A DNA stretch of 6,683 bases from JBKJTP01 sp046590195 (GTDB lineage Bacteria > Bacteroidota > Ignavibacteria > Palsa-1295): assembly GCA_046590195.1 (NCBI GenBank), contig JBKJTP010000300.1, positions 1 to 6,683 on the forward strand. The letters are read 5' to 3'. Numbering within the stretch: position 1 is the first letter of the stretch; every line of letters begins with the position of its first letter. The position numbers and the translations under genes are program-made. The notes under the pieces were generated by a model. It was not told where the DNA came from. It did no database searches and saw nothing but the letters and a program-made list of their open reading frames with translations. This document shows, piece after piece, positions 1 to 5,824 of this stretch.

Positions 1-182
1 AATATTGTTACCTCATCGCCCTCGTGGATCTCCTCGGGCGCCTTGACCAGCCCGATCTCGCCCCACGCAAGCACCGATTCGGGCTTGGCGCTTACTGCAG
101 AAAACACAACCACCAGCCAGGCAAGCACAATTGTTACTCGCCCGCGAAATCGTAATTTCCGGTTGAACTCCCTCTCGAACAA
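1..182 (-). CDS. Exported protein of unknown function, N-terminal fragment
   Basis: An open minus-strand frame of 60 codons runs off the window edge, so the C-terminus is missing. The fragment has an arginine-rich N-region (RKLRFRGR, residues 8-15), a hydrophobic core (VTIVLAWLVVVFSAVSA, 16-32) and an AVSA|K junction that fits a signal peptidase I site. The mature part begins KPESVLAWGEIGLVKAPEE and ends in EGDEVTI at the edge. No family is recognised. The only in-frame start is TTG at 182-180, directly after CCA and an in-frame TAA. A purine-rich GAGAGGGAG lies just inside the frame rather than before the start, so the true start is uncertain. The protein is probably periplasmic, lipid-free secreted or surface-bound; the signal peptide is the only basis for this. 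Confidence 0.55.
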   Translation of the reverse strand, partial: MFEREFNRKLRFRGRVTIVLAWLVVVFSAVSAKPESVLAWGEIGLVKAPEEIHEGDEVTI

Positions 183-328
183 TGGTTAGTTAAATTTACT
201 AAGCTTTGATGCGGTAGAAATTGACGATAGCGTTGTGACTGATTATGCCGTAGGGTATTGACTAGTTTTCTATGCTGTTCTACAGTAATTGCTTCTAATA
301 GCAATTCACGTACAAGTTCAACGCTCAA
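134..328 (-). CDS. Small hypothetical protein (64 aa), doubtful
   Basis: The frame starts with TTG and reads SVELVRELLLEAITVEQHRK at its N-terminus, which looks like an amphipathic, charged helix. The C-terminal part (SRGSSTGNYDFAGE) is less protein-like and overlaps the 5' end of the next exported-protein frame by 49 bases. There is no clear ribosome binding site. Immediately upstream a 17-codon frame starts with TTG at 371, overlapping the yciI stop, reads TDAELELLNSRAELER and stops at 318. The two frames overlap and have the same helical, Glu/Leu-rich character, so they may be one small gene broken by a frameshift, or the second part may be reached by reinitiation. No family is recognised. 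It could also be non-coding. Confidence 0.3.
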   Translation of the reverse strand: MSVELVRELLLEAITVEQHRKLVNTLRHNQSQRYRQFLPHQSLVNLTNHCSRGSSTGNYDFAGE

Positions 329-367
329 GCTCAGCTCGGCTGTTCAGTAATTCCAGTTCAGCATCGG

Positions 368-691
368 TCAAGCCGCCTGTGCCACGATATTTGCCTCTTT
401 TATCAGCGCGATCTGGTACGGGTAGACTTCAGCCGTCATCACACCCCTGACGATCACAGGATCGGCATTCTTGATCGAGAGGGCTTCCTCCATTGAAGTA
501 GCATTGAATATCGCAAGCCCCATTGTGCCGGGGTGAGTCGTCTGCGTGCGACCAGCCAGGATCAGCGTGCCCTCGGCTTGGAGCTTCTGGAGGTAGGCGA
601 AGTGCTCGTCGATAGCCAGGATCTCCTCGGCTGTCGGAATGCCTGTGAGCATCTCGGGACGGGTCACCTGAAGTACGTAGAGGAATTGCAT
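368..691 (-). CDS. YciI-family (YCII-related) protein
   Basis: This is a 107-residue small alpha/beta protein of the YciI-like superfamily, a dimeric ferredoxin-like fold with poorly defined biochemical roles. Family features visible are the N-terminal strand MQFLYVLQVTRPEML, the helix with DEHFAYLQKLQAEG (residues 28-41) containing the conserved His30, the strand LILAGRTQT, and the C-terminal NADPVIVRGVMTAEVYPYQIA. The start at 691 is preferred over an upstream ATG at 742: the extra 17 residues of the longer frame translate a terminator hairpin (711-734) and have no YciI character. No strong Shine-Dalgarno sequence precedes either start. The terminator separates it from nuoI, so it is probably transcribed separately or by read-through, and a functional link to complex I is not implied. 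Confidence 0.8.
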   Translation of the reverse strand: MQFLYVLQVTRPEMLTGIPTAEEILAIDEHFAYLQKLQAEGTLILAGRTQTTHPGTMGLAIFNATSMEEALSIKNADPVIVRGVMTAEVYPYQIALIKEANIVAQAA

Positions 692-699
692 ATTCAAGT

Positions 700-734
700 C
701 AGAGAAAAAGAAAGCCGCGCATAAGCACGGCTTT
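700..734 (-). terminator. Rho-independent terminator after nuoI
   Basis: Read on the minus strand, AAAGCCGTGC, loop TTAT and GCGCGGCTTT form a 10-bp stem with one G-U wobble, followed by the T-rich CTTTTTCTC. The stem occupies 711-720 and 725-734. It starts about 20 bases after the nuoI stop and ends just before the yciI start, so it probably ends the nuoGHI transcript. On the plus strand the hairpin is not followed by a T tract. Confidence 0.8.
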
Positions 735-755
735 GGACTCAAAAAGAAGTAAGGA

Positions 756-1268
756 TCAGTTACGCATCGCCTTGAGATAGTCGAGGCGCTCCTGCAGCTG
801 AGCCTTGGGGATGAGGAGCTTGTCCTTGCCGTAGATGCCTTGCTCTGGCTGAGTAAAGACGAGTTCGTAGTCCTTCGACATCACGATCGCCTCTTCCGGA
901 CAGACCTCTTCGCAGAAGCCGCAGAAGATACAGCGAAGCATGTTGATCTCAAAACGGACCGGGTAGCGCTCCTTCATCAACTCGGTCTCAGATGCCTGGA
1001 CCTCGATCGCTAGTGGTGGGCAAACGCGCGAGCAGAGTCCGCAAGCTACGCAGCGCTCAACGCCATTATCATCGAGCACGAGCACCGGACGGCCACGGAA
1101 AGAATCAGGCGCATCCCAACGCTCCTCAGGATACTGGCGGGTGAACTTCGGCTTGAAGATGTGCTTGAAGGTCGTGACCAATCCCCGGATGATCTCCGGA
1201 AAGTAGATCTTCTCCCAGAGCGACATCTTGCGCTTCGTCGAAGAATTGTTATACTTAGTGTTATACAT
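756..1268 (-). CDS. nuoI: NADH-quinone oxidoreductase subunit I (NuoI)
   Basis: NuoI is the 8Fe ferredoxin-like subunit of complex I. It carries clusters N6a and N6b and passes electrons from the NuoG/NuoCD arm towards NuoB and the quinone site, on the cytoplasmic face at the junction with NuoH. The 170-residue protein shows both tetracysteine motifs: Cys73, 76, 79, 83 (CVACGLCSRVCPP) and Cys113, 116, 119, 123 (CIFCGFCEEVCPEEA). The N-terminal helix region (WEKIYFPEIIRGLVTTFKHI) is typical of the family. The first 14 residues (MYNTKYNNSSTKRK) are unusual and a second start, Met15 at 1226, would remove them; neither start has a strong ribosome binding site. A 100-base spacer separates it from nuoH upstream, and a terminator follows. 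nuoJ, which often follows nuoI, is absent. Confidence 0.95.
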   Translation of the reverse strand: MYNTKYNNSSTKRKMSLWEKIYFPEIIRGLVTTFKHIFKPKFTRQYPEERWDAPDSFRGRPVLVLDDNGVERCVACGLCSRVCPPLAIEVQASETELMKERYPVRFEINMLRCIFCGFCEEVCPEEAIVMSKDYELVFTQPEQGIYGKDKLLIPKAQLQERLDYLKAMRN

Positions 1269-1368
1269 CTCTAAAAGTTAGTAGCCCGGCAAGAACATCT
1301 AGTTCGGTTGAATGCTTCGAACTACTTCGTTAAGCTTTTTAACTCGTTGATTTTCCTGGAGTTAACTA
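1269..1368 (-). other. nuoH-nuoI spacer with overlapping inverted repeats
   Basis: This 100-base gap inside the operon contains GTTAA (1329-1333) paired with TTAAC (1339-1343), TTAACTC (1339-1345) paired with GAGTTAA (1359-1365), and GTTCG paired with CGAAC around 1299-1320. The first two share the 1339-1343 segment and so cannot form together. No T tract or promoter is evident. They may affect mRNA stability or nuoI translation, but could be chance. Confidence 0.3.
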
Positions 1369-2388
1369 TTACTTGATAATGAAGTACTTGACCAATGCGG
1401 TCACGAATACGTTCGCGATACCGAGTGGCAGCAGCACTTTCCAACCAAGGTTCATCAACTGGTCATAGCGGAATCTTGGGATCGTCCAACGGATCCAGAT
1501 AAAGAAGAAGAGGAAGCCAAGGGTCTTCAGAGCGAATGCCGCAAGCTGAATGAGCGCCTCCGCGAGTGCTGGCAAGCCAAGCGTCTCGAGCATCGGTACA
1601 TGCCATCCACCCAGGAAGAGCACGGTCATGACGGCCGATGCCGTGATCATGTTAGCGTACTCCGCGAGGAAGAACAGCGCAAACTTCATCGAGCTATACT
1701 CGGTGTGATACCCACCGACGAGTTCAGGCTCTGCTTCCGGAAGATCGAATGGCTGGCGGTTCGTCTCAGCGAATGAACTGACGAGGAACAGCAAGAAGCC
1801 AAGTGGAGCACGAAGAATGTTCCATGCGCCTTCTGCCTGAGAGACAATGATCCCGTTAAGATCTAGCGTCCCGCTAACGATGATCACCGAGATCAGGCCT
1901 AGTCCGAGCGTAAGCTCGTAGCTGATCATCTGAGCACTTGAACGAAGTCCGCCAAGCAGCGAGTACTTCGAACCTGACGACCAACCTGCCAGCGTGATAC
2001 CATAGACACCGACCGAGGTCAGAGCGATGATATAGAGAACACCGATATCGATGCCACTTGCGATCGTAAGCACGTACGCAGTGTCTCCGATAGGCAGCAC
2101 ATTGCCGAACGGCACGACAGCGAGCACGCTAAATGCGATCGTGATCGAGATGACCGGTGCGATCCAGTGAAACCACTGCTGTGCATTCGCAGGCACGACA
2201 TCCTCCTTCAGCAGGAGCTTGAGCACGTCAGCCAGCGGCTGCAGCAAGCCAAGCGGACCTACGCGGTTCGGGCCGATACGGTCCTGGATCCACGCGCACA
2301 CCCAGCGCTCGAGGAGAACAAGATAGGATACGGCGGTCAGAACTACGAAGAGTACGACACCGATCTTGATCAGAGCTTCGACAACCAT
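1369..2388 (-). CDS. nuoH: NADH-quinone oxidoreductase subunit H (NuoH)
   Basis: NuoH (ND1 homologue) is the polytopic membrane subunit that joins the peripheral arm to the proton-pumping arm and forms much of the quinone chamber. The 339-residue length is normal. Signatures seen are ER at 27-28, QDRIGPNRVGPLG (35-47), the loop GWSSGSKYSLLGGLRSSAQ (135-153) followed by MISYE, the acidic quinone-site loop ETNRQPFDLPEAEPELVGGY (208-227) followed by HTEYSS, and near the C-terminus IRWTIPRFRYDQLMNLGWK. About eight hydrophobic membrane segments can be read. It starts at ATG 2388, 39 bases after the nuoG stop, which supports co-transcription. There is no strong Shine-Dalgarno sequence. No key motif appears to be missing. 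Confidence 0.96.
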   Translation of the reverse strand: MVVEALIKIGVVLFVVLTAVSYLVLLERWVCAWIQDRIGPNRVGPLGLLQPLADVLKLLLKEDVVPANAQQWFHWIAPVISITIAFSVLAVVPFGNVLPIGDTAYVLTIASGIDIGVLYIIALTSVGVYGITLAGWSSGSKYSLLGGLRSSAQMISYELTLGLGLISVIIVSGTLDLNGIIVSQAEGAWNILRAPLGFLLFLVSSFAETNRQPFDLPEAEPELVGGYHTEYSSMKFALFFLAEYANMITASAVMTVLFLGGWHVPMLETLGLPALAEALIQLAAFALKTLGFLFFFIWIRWTIPRFRYDQLMNLGWKVLLPLGIANVFVTALVKYFIIK

Positions 2389-2427
2389 GAAGTGTTATCT
2401 CGAATAAATGCTATTAAAGGATCGATC

Positions 2428-4176
2428 TCAAAGGATCAGACTACCGATGCCCTCCAGACGCTCCGTAGCATCCTGGTAGCTCTCGCGATAAAGCACAGGA
2501 ATAGACTCCTGCTTCAGACCTGCGACTGGTAAGCCCTGATCGCCGATCTTCTCATAGTCCATCGCAGCGAATTCCGGTATAGATGCCGCGATCTCATCGA
2601 AGATATCCTCTGTGTAATGATACTTGTAGTGCGCGCCCATGTGGTCAGCGACCATCTGGACGATGCGCCATGACTCGAAGACGTCGCGCTTGTTCTTCGT
2701 TGCCCATTTGTCGTATGGCGTGCCGAAGCGATCCAGGCGAGACTGGTTCAAGTGATCGAGCCCACGAACCTGATACGCAGTGGACACCGCTGGACGAAGC
2801 TTCTGCGTCCAGCCTGCGAAGTTCACGATCACACCCTCACGCTCGGCCCAGGTCGATGCACCGAATACGACATCTGCGAGCTTCGTTGTCTCAGACTCAT
2901 TGGTTGCGTGGCAAACAAAGAACTCGACATTCTTGAAAGCCGCCAGGATCGCCTCATCATGCAGGAAGTTATCCTCAAGCGCCCAAACTGCTTTGATCTT
3001 GCCTGACTGCAACTCTGAGATGATCTCCTTCGCTGAGTGCTCACCAGCTACGATCTTGTCTGCCTTCAAACCGATCGCTGCTAAGCCGCGAGCATTCGCT
3101 GTCTTTTCAGCGCGAAGCAGAAGACGATCGTCCTGGCCTTCGAAGTATTGAATGAACCGGACGGTTTTTTGCGCAAATCTCTCTTTCGCAAATCGAGCAA
3201 AGAGGTAGTTATCTTCGACCGGTACATTGCCCGATCCGATGAAGAGCACCTCGTCATGCTTGAAACGCTTAAGCTTCTCAGCTGCCGTACGTGCACCCTC
3301 TTCCCAGCTGACCTGCTCGTGGAATCCTGAGATCTTGACCCATGCTTTCTCGATACGCTCTGGAGCATTGACATGCGGATAGGCATTGAGTCTGCCATGA
3401 TCGCACATCCAATACTCGTTCACGTTCATGTTTGCGCGTGGCTCGAGGCGCAAGACCTCGTTGTTGCGCACACCTGCGCGGATCGAGCAACCGCGTGAGC
3501 ACGACGTACAGGTCGAATCGGTGAACGACATATCCCATACGCGAGCCTTGAAGCGGAAGTCGCGGCTTGTCAGAGCACCGACCGGACAAATGTCGATGAC
3601 ATTCATCGAGTTGATGTTGTCAAAGCTCATATCAGGCACAGCACGGATGGTGTTGTGATCGCCGCGATCGACGAACGTCAGCACCGGCTGATCGGCGATC
3701 TCGGAGGCGAAGCGGATACAACGTGAGCACGAGATGCAGCGCTCACCATCGAAGAGTACATTCGGACCGAACGGCACGCGCTTATCCTTATGCGTCTTCT
3801 CCTCGAGAAAGCGTGACTCGCCGCGCGAGTGATCGTACGCATAGTCCTGCAGCTTGCACTGGCCAGCTTCGTCGCAGATCGGGCAATCGAGCGGGTGATT
3901 GATGAGCAGAAACTCCATCACATCTTCCCTACCCTTTGTCGCAACTTCCGACATCGTCTTGACGACCATGCCTTCGGAGATAGGCGTAGCGCAGGCGATC
4001 TGCAGCTTCGGCATTTTCTCGACCTCGACAAGGCACATGCGGCAATTGCCTGAAATGGTCAGCGCAGGATGCCAGCAGAAGTGCGGGATCTCCATGCCAT
4101 TTTCCAGGGCGACCTGGATGACTGTTTTCCCGGCCTCGGCCTCAAACTCTTTACCGTCGATCGTGATCTTTGGCAT
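2428..4176 (-). CDS. nuoG: NADH-quinone oxidoreductase subunit G (NuoG), short form
   Basis: NuoG is the large Fe-S subunit of the peripheral arm. The N-terminal module is complete: a 2Fe-2S site with Cys34, 45, 48, 62 (N1b); His94, Cys98, 101, 107 (N5); and Cys147, 150, 153 with Cys197 (N4). A further tetracysteine set, Cys223, 226, 230, 258 (CxxCxxxC-x27-C), matches the extra cluster N7 found in some bacterial NuoG and lost in mitochondrial-type subunits. From about residue 260 a degenerate molybdopterin-oxidoreductase domain follows, with the recognisable segment LADVVFGASTWAEREGVIVN near 440. At 582 residues it is much shorter than E. coli NuoG (about 900), so the C-terminal domain is reduced. 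The N-terminal MPKITIDGKEFEAEAGKTV is a standard ferredoxin-domain start. The preceding GAGAAAGTAGAG is only a weak ribosome binding site. Confidence 0.95.
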   Translation of the reverse strand: MPKITIDGKEFEAEAGKTVIQVALENGMEIPHFCWHPALTISGNCRMCLVEVEKMPKLQIACATPISEGMVVKTMSEVATKGREDVMEFLLINHPLDCPICDEAGQCKLQDYAYDHSRGESRFLEEKTHKDKRVPFGPNVLFDGERCISCSRCIRFASEIADQPVLTFVDRGDHNTIRAVPDMSFDNINSMNVIDICPVGALTSRDFRFKARVWDMSFTDSTCTSCSRGCSIRAGVRNNEVLRLEPRANMNVNEYWMCDHGRLNAYPHVNAPERIEKAWVKISGFHEQVSWEEGARTAAEKLKRFKHDEVLFIGSGNVPVEDNYLFARFAKERFAQKTVRFIQYFEGQDDRLLLRAEKTANARGLAAIGLKADKIVAGEHSAKEIISELQSGKIKAVWALEDNFLHDEAILAAFKNVEFFVCHATNESETTKLADVVFGASTWAEREGVIVNFAGWTQKLRPAVSTAYQVRGLDHLNQSRLDRFGTPYDKWATKNKRDVFESWRIVQMVADHMGAHYKYHYTEDIFDEIAASIPEFAAMDYEKIGDQGLPVAGLKQESIPVLYRESYQDATERLEGIGSLIL

Positions 4177-4210
4177 TCTCTACTTTCTCGACTCTTGCTG
4201 AAAATTGTTG

Positions 4211-4248
4211 TGGAAGTGGTTTTACCAGGGTCATTTCCACTTCCATTT
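4211..4248. repeat. GGAAGTGG inverted repeat, copy 1
   Basis: TGGAAGTGG (4211-4219) and CCACTTCCA (4237-4245) form a perfect 9-bp inverted repeat with a 17-base loop, 35 to 65 bases upstream of the nuoG start. On the minus strand, positions 4248-4230 read AAATGGAAGTGGAAATGAC. This matches 17 of 19 bases of the hairpin at 6342-6360, showing a dispersed repeat family. It may lie in the nuoG 5' leader. Confidence 0.7.
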
Positions 4249-4264
4249 GCGCTCACTCGCTTGG

Positions 4265-4418
4265 CCTGTCATTGCGAGGAGTCCGCCGCGGCGGAGACGA
4301 AGCAATCTCCTTCGGAATTTCGCGTGCTTCGACTGGGGCTCCCCGACTGGGGATTGCTTCGTCGCTCAGTGATCAACGATCGGTGATCGTTGATCACTGA
4401 GCCCCTCGCAATGACAGG
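4265..4418. repeat. Nested palindromic repeat element with 15-bp terminal inverted repeats
   Basis: The ends are perfect inverted repeats: CCTGTCATTGCGAGG (4265-4279) and CCTCGCAATGACAGG (4404-4418). Inside are the 14-base palindrome TCCGCCGCGGCGGA (4282-4295), a 12-bp inverted pair GACGAAGCAATC (4296-4307) and GATTGCTTCGTC (4352-4363), a direct repeat GACTGGGG (4331 and 4345), and an 18-bp perfect stem GCTCAGTGATCAACGATC (4364-4381) with spacer GGT and its complement (4385-4402). It has no coding capacity. The form resembles a non-autonomous REP/MITE-like element, and the left 46 bases recur at 6274-6319. No target-site duplication is clear. Confidence 0.85.
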
Positions 4419-4423
4419 TTGAG

Positions 4424-4455
4424 AACAGAACGCTGGCCTAACAGAACGCTGGCCT
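4424..4455. repeat. 16-bp tandem duplication at the ald 3' end
   Basis: AACAGAACGCTGGCCT occurs twice, at 4424-4439 and 4440-4455, with no difference. The second copy overlaps two bases of the ald stop codon (TAG, 4456-4454). It looks like a recent local slippage or insertion-associated duplication beside the palindromic element. Confidence 0.9.
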
Positions 4456-5569
4456 AGTTAATAAACTTCGTGGAATCCTCGTACTTCATATCGAACGCTT
4501 CGGCAACGCCCTGATAGACGATCGAGCCATCGATGACATTGAGTCCGAGACGGAGCTCCTTGTTATCGCGGATGGCCTTTTCGTAACCGGAGTTGGCGAG
4601 CTGGATAGCGTACGGCAGGGTTGCGTTGGTCAATGCGATCGTGGAGGTCATCGGCACTGCGCCTGGCATGTTTGCCACGCAATAATGAACGACGCCATCA
4701 ACGACATACGTAGGATTTTCGTGCGTTGTTGGGCGGCACGTTTCGATGCAACCACCCTGATCGACCGACACGTCGACAACAACAGAGCCTTCCTTCATCT
4801 CGGACAGCATGTCCTTCGTAATAAGATGCGGAGCCTTTGCACCTGGGATCAGCACAGCACCGATGACAAGATCAGCATGACCGATCATTTTGCGGATGTT
4901 GTACGGGTTCGACATCATCGTCTGTACGTTCTTCGGCATGACATCATCGAGGTAGCGGAGCCGATACAGATTTGAATCCATGATCGTCACACGTGCGCCG
5001 AGACCAGCTGCGATCTTCGCCGCATTCGTACCGACAACACCACCACCGAGCACGACGACCGTGCCTGGCTCTGTGCCTGGGACACCTGAGAGCAGCACAC
5101 CACGGCCACCCATCGTCTTCTCCAAATACTTAGCGCCTTCTTGCGAAGCCATACGGCCGGCAACCTCCGACATCGGGATCAACAGCGGCAGCGAATGATC
5201 GATACGCTGCACCGTCTCGTAAGCGATACAGACCGACTTGTTCTTGACCATCGCCTCGGTCAGGTCGCGGCTGGCAGCGAAATGGAAATAGGTAAAGAGG
5301 ACCTGACCAGGACGGATGAGGTCATACTCCTGCTTGATCGGCTCCTTGACCTTCATGATCATGTCGGCTACGTCATAGACCGACTTCGCGTCCGGCAGGA
5401 TCTGCGCACCAACTCCGGTGTAGTCTTCGTTCTTGAAGCCTGACCCGACGCCAGCGACGTTCTCAATATAGACGGTATGCCCAAGCCCAACCAGGACTTC
5501 AGCGCCGCTAGGTGTGAGAGCTACGCGATTTTCGTTTACTTTGATCTCCCGAGGTACTCCGATCTTCAT
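4454..5569 (-). CDS. ald: Alanine dehydrogenase (NAD-dependent)
   Basis: The enzyme catalyses reversible oxidative deamination of L-alanine to pyruvate and ammonia with NAD, in the cytoplasm. The 371-residue length equals well-studied family members, and residue numbering matches the Mycobacterium tuberculosis enzyme at the key positions: Arg15 and Lys75 (substrate binding), His96 and Asp270 (catalytic). The N-terminus MKIGVPREIKVNENRVALTP is a family signature. The nucleotide-binding glycines VVLGGGVVGTNAAK lie at 172-185, with the acidic Asp198 that favours NAD over NADP. It is transcribed away from the phosphatase gene at 5825. A 16-bp dyad lies about 50-60 bases upstream of the start, a possible operator. 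No strong Shine-Dalgarno sequence is seen before ATG 5569. Confidence 0.96.
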   Translation of the reverse strand: MKIGVPREIKVNENRVALTPSGAEVLVGLGHTVYIENVAGVGSGFKNEDYTGVGAQILPDAKSVYDVADMIMKVKEPIKQEYDLIRPGQVLFTYFHFAASRDLTEAMVKNKSVCIAYETVQRIDHSLPLLIPMSEVAGRMASQEGAKYLEKTMGGRGVLLSGVPGTEPGTVVVLGGGVVGTNAAKIAAGLGARVTIMDSNLYRLRYLDDVMPKNVQTMMSNPYNIRKMIGHADLVIGAVLIPGAKAPHLITKDMLSEMKEGSVVVDVSVDQGGCIETCRPTTHENPTYVVDGVVHYCVANMPGAVPMTSTIALTNATLPYAIQLANSGYEKAIRDNKELRLGLNVIDGSIVYQGVAEAFDMKYEDSTKFIN

Positions 5570-5615
5570 GAGGCAGAAATCCCTGTTTTAACTCGTTATG
5601 GTATGCGAAGTGAAT

Positions 5616-5631
5616 ACGAACCACCGTTCGT
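5616..5631. promoter_or_regulatory. Dyad upstream of ald, possible operator
   Basis: ACGAAC (5616-5621), spacer CACC, and GTTCGT (5626-5631) form a perfect 6-bp inverted repeat 47 bases before the ald start. ald genes in other bacteria are often under a dedicated Lrp/AsnC-type regulator; no regulator gene is in the window, so this is only a position-based suggestion. Confidence 0.35.
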
Positions 5632-5643
5632 GTTACAATTACG

Positions 5644-5651
5644 CAAAAATA
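5644..5651 (-). promoter_or_regulatory. TAnnTTTG-like -7 element for ald
   Basis: On the minus strand 5651-5644 reads TATTTTTG, matching the Bacteroidota -7 consensus TAnnTTTG, about 75 bases upstream of the ald start. No TTTG is found at the expected -33 distance. If used, the dyad at 5616-5631 would fall just downstream of the start of transcription. The assignment depends on the organism being in that group. Confidence 0.25.
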
Positions 5652-5689
5652 CGAAGAAGCGAGCAGGTTTGTAAGAAATGGGGATGTTA

Positions 5690-5821
5690 GGGTCTAGGGG
5701 TCTAAGGGTCTAAGGGTATAATGATCCTAGACTCCCACCCTAAAACCCCAAGACCCTAAAACCCCAAGACCCTAAAACCCTAAAACCCTAAAACCCCAAG
5801 ACCCTAAGACCCTAAAACCCC
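5690..5821. repeat. Inverted array of telomere-like octamers
   Basis: The left part consists of four G-rich units on the plus strand: GGGTCTAG, GGGTCTAA, GGGTCTAA, GGGTATAA (5690-5721). After a 16-base junction, ten uninterrupted C-rich units follow (5738-5817): CCCTAAAA six times, CCCCAAGA three times and CCCTAAGA once, then CCCC (5818-5821). The period is exactly 8. The two parts are inverted and diverged copies of one unit, and could pair imperfectly. The G-runs give G-quadruplex potential on the plus strand at 5680-5716 and on the minus strand throughout 5734-5821. There is no coding potential. The array ends three bases before the ATG of the next gene. Confidence 0.9.
5717..5722 (+). promoter_or_regulatory. 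TATAAT -10-like box in the array junction
   Basis: A perfect TATAAT lies at the end of the G-rich arm, pointing to the phosphatase gene, with a predicted transcript start near 5729. No recognisable -35 hexamer lies 16-18 bases upstream, where only repeat sequence is found. If functional, the leader would be almost entirely C-rich octamer repeat, about 95 bases long. Confidence 0.3.
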
Positions 5822-5824
5822 TCC

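Larger units (their letters stand above)
4177..4453. other. Repeat-rich gap between nuoG and ald
   Basis: No gene is supported here. Short open frames on both strands are made of palindromic repeat sequence. The gap holds a GGAAGTGG hairpin (4211-4245), a nested palindromic element (4265-4418) and a 16-bp tandem duplication (4424-4455). No convincing promoter for nuoG could be read, so nuoGHI may be transcribed from within the repeats or by read-through from ald, which lies upstream on the same strand. Confidence 0.6.

Noticed and set aside
258..286. Plus-strand promoter TTGACT-17-TACAGT
   Set aside because: It would drive transcription against yciI and nuoI with no plus-strand gene following; probably chance in AT-rich sequence.
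692..742. Longer YciI frame starting at 742
   Set aside because: Its extra 17 residues translate the terminator stem and T tract of nuoI and have no family similarity; Met at 691 begins the conserved strand.
2167..2532. Plus-strand 121-codon frame over the nuoG-nuoH junction
   Set aside because: It is antisense to two strongly conserved genes and has no recognisable domain.
4069..4400. Plus-strand frames across the nuoG start and repeat region
   Set aside because: They are antisense to the conserved NuoG ferredoxin domain or consist of palindromic repeat sequence.
5738..5821. CRISPR array
   Set aside because: The 8-base units are contiguous without spacers and there are no cas genes; it is a short tandem repeat.
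5690..5821. True telomere or replicon end
   Set aside because: The array is internal, inverted and flanked by genes on both sides; there is no sign of a terminus.
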